Assembly (NCBI GenBank): GCA_040757295.1
Contig: JBFLXH010000003.1
Location: forward strand, 1-64,000
DNA length: 64,000 bases
Reading direction: 5' to 3'
Origin: JAGXSE01 sp040757295
GTDB lineage: Bacteria; Bacillota; PH28-bin88
Part shown: piece by piece, positions 60,316-64,000 of the stretch
Numbering within the stretch: the first letter of the stretch is position 1
Layout: each line of letters opens with the position of its first letter
Notes under the pieces: generated by a model
What the model saw: the letters and a program-made list of their open reading frames with translations, nothing else
Told to the model about the DNA's origin: nothing
Databases searched by the model: none
Made by a program: the position numbers and the translations under genes

Positions 60316-60468
60316 TGTATTTATGAAGGATAACCTAATGTGGCGGAAGGATTTATGCCATTGCTGGTAGAAGTTACTAATTTATGGCATAAAAACATAA
60401 AAGGTAGATGCCTGTCTACTAAGTTTTGAAGTTATTTTTTACAATTCAAAGCAAAAGAGGTGCCGGAT

Positions 60469-62112
60469 GTGGGCAGTTCCCTGGGTTACCGTATCATGCG
60501 CGGAATAGCTGTTGTTACCATTCTGGTGGTTATTACCCATTTTTTCTTTAACTTTTTTCAACTTCGCCAGATGGCGGAAGCGTTTATGCGCCGGGAAGCC
60601 AAATTGGTTGTGGCTGAATTCCTGGCCGTTCACAAGTATTCGGCTAAAGCCCACCCCCTGCAGGCCGCCATTATTTGCCAAAAGAGTAACCCCCACTTAA
60701 GCCCTGTTGCCTTCGAGGAGGTACTGCATGCATTTTTCGGCGGAAATCCGAAATGCTTGCTTAAAGTTTTTTGGTTGCCGGAATTTGACCCAAAGAGTGT
60801 CAACGAGTTCACGGCTTTTGCCATGGAAGCCTTCGGTCAAGACCAGAATTTGACGGAAATGAGCGCCTCAGTCAGAGATGACGGGGAACAATTTTACCGG
60901 TATGCCGTTCCCGTTCGCATGGAGGAGTCCTGTTTAAAGTGTCATGGACCGGAAAGCGCTCCGGGAGGACTGCTGGGCACCGGGACTATCGGGGAACTTC
61001 TGGGAATCGTTGTTTTGAAACTACCCATGACTACTTTTGAGGGCATGGTGGTTTCAAACCTTTTCCAGCATCTAATCCTTGCCGGTATGTTGATCCTGGG
61101 AGCAATGATCAGTTTGTACTTGTCAATGCGGAGATTGGTGATCTTGCCCCTCAGGCGGCTAGCAGCCGCTGCTTACCAGGTGGGGAAAGGTGATTTGCAG
61201 CTGGAATTGGGAGGGTTGGAAGGTGAAGGGGAGATCAAGGATTTGGTCGAACACTTCAAGACTATGGCCGCTCAGTTGCAGGAAATGCACCAGAACCTGG
61301 AAAGGAAGGTGGAAGAACGGACCCATCAATTAGAAGAACTGAACCTCTACTTGCAGCAGAAGCAGGAAGAACTTCGCTTAATGAACGATCGCCTTGAGAG
61401 GGCACATCAGGTTAAGTCGGAGTTTTTGGCCGCTGTTAGCCATGACCTGCGAACACCTTTAACGGCAATAGTTGCCTTTACCGAAGTTTTGCGGGACGGT
61501 TTTTTGGGGGAAGTATCGCCGGAACAGGACGAATACCTGATAGGCATCGCCCGAAACAGTGAGCAGCTCGTAGCCACCATCAACAGCCTTTTAGACCTGT
61601 CCAAAATTGAGGAAGGCAAGATGGAACTTCACCGGAATTTCTGTATCCCCATGGAGTTGGCAGACGAGGTGGTCAGGCAGATGCGGCCTCTGGCCGTGCG
61701 GAAAAAAATTGACCTGCAGTCAAATGTAGGGAGGGATTTGCCCCGCCTGTTTGTTGATTGCAGCCGAGCCAGACAGGTGTTGATAAATCTTGTGGGCAAT
61801 GCTTTAAAGTTTACTCCTGAAGGAGGGCGGGTGAATATTGAGGCCACGTTGTCACCTGGCAGAGACCAGGTAATCATTTCTGTCGAAGATACGGGCTGCG
61901 GTATTGCCGAGGCTGACATGGGAATTATTTTTGAGGCCTACCGCCAGGGCAGAGAGGCCGAGAAGTGTGAGGCAAAGGGGACCGGATTGGGCTTGGCCCT
62001 GGCCAAAAGACTGGTAGAACTCCATGGAGGAAATATCTGGGTGACAAGTGCGCCTGGAAAAGGGAGCCGCTTTAGCTTCAGCCTGCCGGTATCATTAAAT
62101 GAGAAGGAGTGA
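60469..62112 (+). CDS. Haem-type (CxxCH, DUF3365) sensor histidine kinase
   Basis: A ~547-aa membrane kinase: N-terminal helix (IAVVTILVVITHFFFNFF), extracytoplasmic DUF3365 domain with CLKCHGPES, a c-type haem-binding CxxCH, second helix (LILAGMLILGAMISLYLSM), HAMP and coiled coil, HisKA AVSHDLRTPLTA with the phosphorylated His, and HATPase (LVGNALKFTP, EDTGCGIAEADMG, GTGLGLALAKRL). GTG 60469 suits AAAGAGG better than GTG 60460. The haem domain implies redox or gas sensing. Its partner regulator follows directly, and a molybdoenzyme gene comes next. Confidence 0.9.
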   Translation: MGSSLGYRIMRGIAVVTILVVITHFFFNFFQLRQMAEAFMRREAKLVVAEFLAVHKYSAKAHPLQAAIICQKSNPHLSPVAFEEVLHAFFGGNPKCLLKVFWLPEFDPKSVNEFTAFAMEAFGQDQNLTEMSASVRDDGEQFYRYAVPVRMEESCLKCHGPESAPGGLLGTGTIGELLGIVVLKLPMTTFEGMVVSNLFQHLILAGMLILGAMISLYLSMRRLVILPLRRLAAAAYQVGKGDLQLELGGLEGEGEIKDLVEHFKTMAAQLQEMHQNLERKVEERTHQLEELNLYLQQKQEELRLMNDRLERAHQVKSEFLAAVSHDLRTPLTAIVAFTEVLRDGFLGEVSPEQDEYLIGIARNSEQLVATINSLLDLSKIEEGKMELHRNFCIPMELADEVVRQMRPLAVRKKIDLQSNVGRDLPRLFVDCSRARQVLINLVGNALKFTPEGGRVNIEATLSPGRDQVIISVEDTGCGIAEADMGIIFEAYRQGREAEKCEAKGTGLGLALAKRLVELHGGNIWVTSAPGKGSRFSFSLPVSLNEKE

Positions 62113-62117
62113 AAAGG

Positions 62118-62813
62118 GTGAACTGGCGAGTTCTTGTCGTAGATGATGAGCCGGATATCCTGAAGGTGGTTTGCCGGCGGCTAGCTGCAGACGGATACCT
62201 GGTGGAGATAGCCCATGATGGGCGAGAGGCTCTGAAAAAATTTCAGGAATACCAACCTCACGTAGTGGTACTCGATGTAATGCTGCCGGAGCTGGATGGC
62301 CTGGAGGTTTGCCGGCTGGTCAGGGAAAAGTCTGCAGTGCCCATCGTATTTTTATCGGCCCGCACCGATGAAATTGATAAGCTGGTAGGCTTTCGGGTGG
62401 GGGCCGATGATTATATGGTTAAACCCTTCAGCCCCTCGGAACTGAAGATGCGTTTGGATGTCTTGGTCCGCCGTTGTTACCGCGGCGGGATTCCTGCCGA
62501 ATACAGCAATGAGGTGTTATCCTTTGGCGACATCAGAATTGACAAGGACAGGCGGGAGGTGACTGCAAGGGGTAAGAAGGTGGAGCTTACCGCTAAGGAG
62601 TTTGATGTGTTATGGCATTTGGCCTCTAAGCCCAATCATGTGATCTCAAAGGAAATGCTGCTCCAATTGGTTTGGCACTCTGATTATGCCGGAGACCTTA
62701 ATAATGTAAGTGTGTTGATCCGGCGCTTGCGGGAGAAACTGGAGGAAGACCCTGCCATGCCAAGAATGATCAAGACTGTTTGGGGTTCAGGATATAAGCT
62801 GGAAGTTGATTAA
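62118..62813 (+). CDS. OmpR/PhoB-type response regulator
   Basis: A ~231-aa regulator: receiver with VVDDEPDIL, phospho-Asp in VVVLDVMLPELDG, FLSAR and the KPFSPSEL lysine; winged helix with VELTAKEFDVLWHLASKP and SVLIRRLREKLEEDP...VWGSGYKLE. GTG 62118 has better spacing from GAAGGAG than GTG 62109; the gene overlaps or abuts the kinase stop. A direct repeat AAGATTT-N4-AAGATTT at 63106 is a likely target. Confidence 0.92.
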   Translation: MNWRVLVVDDEPDILKVVCRRLAADGYLVEIAHDGREALKKFQEYQPHVVVLDVMLPELDGLEVCRLVREKSAVPIVFLSARTDEIDKLVGFRVGADDYMVKPFSPSELKMRLDVLVRRCYRGGIPAEYSNEVLSFGDIRIDKDRREVTARGKKVELTAKEFDVLWHLASKPNHVISKEMLLQLVWHSDYAGDLNNVSVLIRRLREKLEEDPAMPRMIKTVWGSGYKLEVD

Positions 62814-62925
62814 ATCTGTCTTGGCCTTTTTCCATCTTTGTTAAAAAATTTATTTTCAATTTGGTCCCAGCAAAAAACTGCTTCCAAGCCTTGCAGCTTG
62901 TAAGCAGTTTTAATCCTACAACCTG

Positions 62926-62949
62926 CACCGGGCTTTGCCCGGTCTTTTT
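62926..62949 (+). terminator. Intrinsic terminator after the response regulator
   Basis: CCGGGC-TTT-GCCCGG followed by TCTTTTTG. Confidence 0.8.
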
Positions 62950-63049
62950 GATTCCTTTGCCTTCAGGTCACACATGCAGTACCTGCAGTTTTTCCGGTGT
63001 CCCCGAAAACGAGGGTCAGGTGGAGTTTGCTGCCCCGTCTTAACCGCGG

Positions 63050-63374
63050 CAACCAAAGAAGGCAGTGCGGAGCGGGTGGCGCCCCGGTGCTGGTTGTAAA
63101 AAGTTAAGATTTTTATAAGATTTGTGCAAAAAAAATGCAATCTAAATGCAATAAACCAGCAGCAGGTTGGGCAGGGGTTATAGCGAAAAACATATCGTAT
63201 CATTAGCAGGGCTAATGGCAGATGATGTTAGGCCGTTATTAGCTTTTGGGTTTCCAATGTCAGAGCAAGAAAGAGGTAATGTGTTCTCATCATTTCGGTG
63301 CAGGTAAAAATTATTTAGGTTCTTGGTTATGGAACTATCACCATTATTGATTTGATAGTGAGGTGGCGACTCAA
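63050..63374 (+). promoter_or_regulatory. Upstream region of the molybdoenzyme gene, with OmpR-type box
   Basis: AAGATTT at 63106-63112 and 63117-63123, 11 bases apart, is the same-face direct repeat expected for an OmpR-family dimer. Just before it CAACCA (63050) and TGGTTG (63091) bracket a G+C-rich potential hairpin. No known riboswitch is recognised in the remaining bases. Confidence 0.55.
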
Positions 63375-64000
63375 TTGCAGAGGAGGACTTTTATTAAGCT
63401 TATGGCAGCTTTGGGAGTTGCAGGGGTATGGGGTGTGGGCTTAGAGAGGGCTGCCCAATCGGCTGCGGCCAGGGATTTCCCTTCAAAACCGCCTGTTACC
63501 GGGGGGCAGACCCCCGAGGCCTGGATAGATTTAAAAACCGGTGCTGTATCTCCTACTGAGGGGATTGTAATGCGCCACAGCGCCTGCCTTGGCTGTTACA
63601 GCAGCTGTGGCAACAGGGTAAAAATCGATTTGGAGCACGATAGGGTCCTGCAAGTGTTTGGCAACCCCTATAACCCCAACAATACAGAACCTCACTTGCC
63701 CTACCAGGCTCATTTAAATGAGGCATATCTTGCTTTCAGTAGCCACGCCGGAAAAGGAAACACTGGCCGGGGTGCTCTGTGCGGCCGGGGCAACGCTACT
63801 CTCCAGGCGCACCAGGACCCCATGCGCACCTTGTTCCCCTTCAAACGGGCGGGCAGGAGAGGGGAAGGAAAATGGAAGCCTATCACCTGGGAAGAGGCAG
63901 TTCAAGAAACTGTTGAGGGTGGAAGATTATTTAAAGAGATTGGAGAAGACCGGGAAATTGAGGGGTTCCGCCATGTCCGGGATCTAAAGACCCCCATTGA
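63375..64000 (+). CDS. Tat-exported molybdopterin oxidoreductase, tetrathionate-reductase (TtrA)-like, 5' part
   Basis: Starts at TTG 63375 with GAGGTGG 8 bases upstream and runs off the window. Tat signal QRRTFIKLMAALGVAG (residues ~2-30); [4Fe-4S] motif CLGCYSSCGN followed by LCGRGN; then KRAGRRGEGKWKPITWEEAV and VEGGRLFKEIG...TPI, which match the order of blocks in TtrA. The enzyme would reduce tetrathionate, or a similar S/As/Se oxyanion, outside the membrane. The neighbouring haem sensor system probably controls it. Confidence 0.8.
   Translation, partial: MQRRTFIKLMAALGVAGVWGVGLERAAQSAAARDFPSKPPVTGGQTPEAWIDLKTGAVSPTEGIVMRHSACLGCYSSCGNRVKIDLEHDRVLQVFGNPYNPNNTEPHLPYQAHLNEAYLAFSSHAGKGNTGRGALCGRGNATLQAHQDPMRTLFPFKRAGRRGEGKWKPITWEEAVQETVEGGRLFKEIGEDREIEGFRHVRDLKTPI

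Larger units (their letters stand above)
60030..60468. other. Intergenic region: possible gene remnant, group II intron stub, operator palindrome
   Basis: Bases ~60080-60174 translate to a plausible C-terminus (ADVVLVYRIKTSVPLIIDAL, TGEWRAGY, stop) without a start. A terminator follows. Next, 60265-60315 looks like a group II intron 3' end. Perfect 10-bp arms TTTATGCCAT (60352-60361) and ATGGCATAAA (60384-60393) are a likely operator for the sensor-kinase operon. Confidence 0.45.

Noticed and set aside
1..64000. CRISPR arrays, tRNA and rRNA genes
   Set aside because: No regularly spaced repeats with unique spacers, no cloverleaf or rRNA signatures were seen by eye; a covariance scan would be needed to exclude small RNAs.

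Overview
The window comes from a spore-forming, anaerobic Firmicute, most likely a Clostridia/Peptococcaceae- or Moorella-type organism and possibly a thermophile. The evidence is strong AGGAGG ribosome sites, a HutP-type regulator, histidine breakdown through formiminotetrahydrofolate, GTG/TTG starts, a sigma-54 activator, Mo-hydroxylase and tetrathionate-reductase-like enzymes, and a NamZ-type muramidase with copper-amine-oxidase-like domains. No rRNA, tRNA or CRISPR array was seen. The species call is inference.

Layout. (1) 1-6.5 kb: histidine utilisation operon hutH-hutP-hutU-hutI-ftcD, ending in a decayed cyclodeaminase (fchA) remnant. A ~140-bp palindromic repeat has inserted at the end of hutU and supplies its last 14 codons and stop. 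Two more copies lie near 26.9 kb and 58.9 kb. (2) 6.5-24.7 kb: a glycan locus of GT2 glycosyltransferases, SAM methyltransferases and a GT4-like enzyme. One methyltransferase gene is split by a 12,297-bp integrative element (9120-21416). The att sites can be read to the base: attL and attR share the core TC, and joining the element ends gives a near-perfect palindromic attP. The element carries a large serine recombinase, an excisionase-like HTH gene, a DUF3854/P-loop primase-helicase, an AT-rich region with eight GCTAGC motifs that looks like a replication origin, about ten small unknown genes, a K+/H+ antiporter cargo gene and a YitT fragment. No relaxase, conjugation or virion gene is recognisable. 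(3) 25-28.4 kb: a secreted NamZ-like protein behind a structured leader, a YjcZ-like micro-gene and an rRNA methyltransferase.

(4) 28.4-42.3 kb: a catabolic cluster of AllH/FdrA(AllF)/AllG-like proteins, a class III CoA-transferase, a cyclase-family hydrolase, a three-subunit molybdenum hydroxylase and a uracil/xanthine permease, followed by DUF378, DUF1847, Asp/Glu-racemase-family and small membrane proteins. Together they suggest uptake, hydroxylation, ring opening and phosphorolysis of an N-heterocycle to carbamoyl phosphate; an oxidative uracil/barbiturate route is a testable possibility. (5) 42.4-48.6 kb: a PAS-PAS-AAA+ sigma-54 activator and, behind a consensus -24/-12 promoter, a Na+/solute symporter, a lysine-6-dehydrogenase-like enzyme and a class III aminotransferase.

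(6) 48.7-58.8 kb, mostly minus strand: an unexplained 126-bp inverted-repeat element, then a surface-sugar operon (DegT aminotransferase, hexapeptide acetyltransferase, Gfo/Idh/MocA dehydrogenase, a 1.2-kDa-residue-scale GT2-TPR-GT2-TPR protein and a TPR protein), next to two divergent surface-type proteins that share a C-terminal domain; one has an internal SVTFG repeat array. (7) 59-64 kb: an SDR dehydrogenase, a terminator followed by a possible group II intron stub, a haem-type (CxxCH) sensor kinase, an OmpR-type regulator, and the start of a Tat-exported tetrathionate-reductase-like molybdoenzyme with a likely regulator box in front of it.
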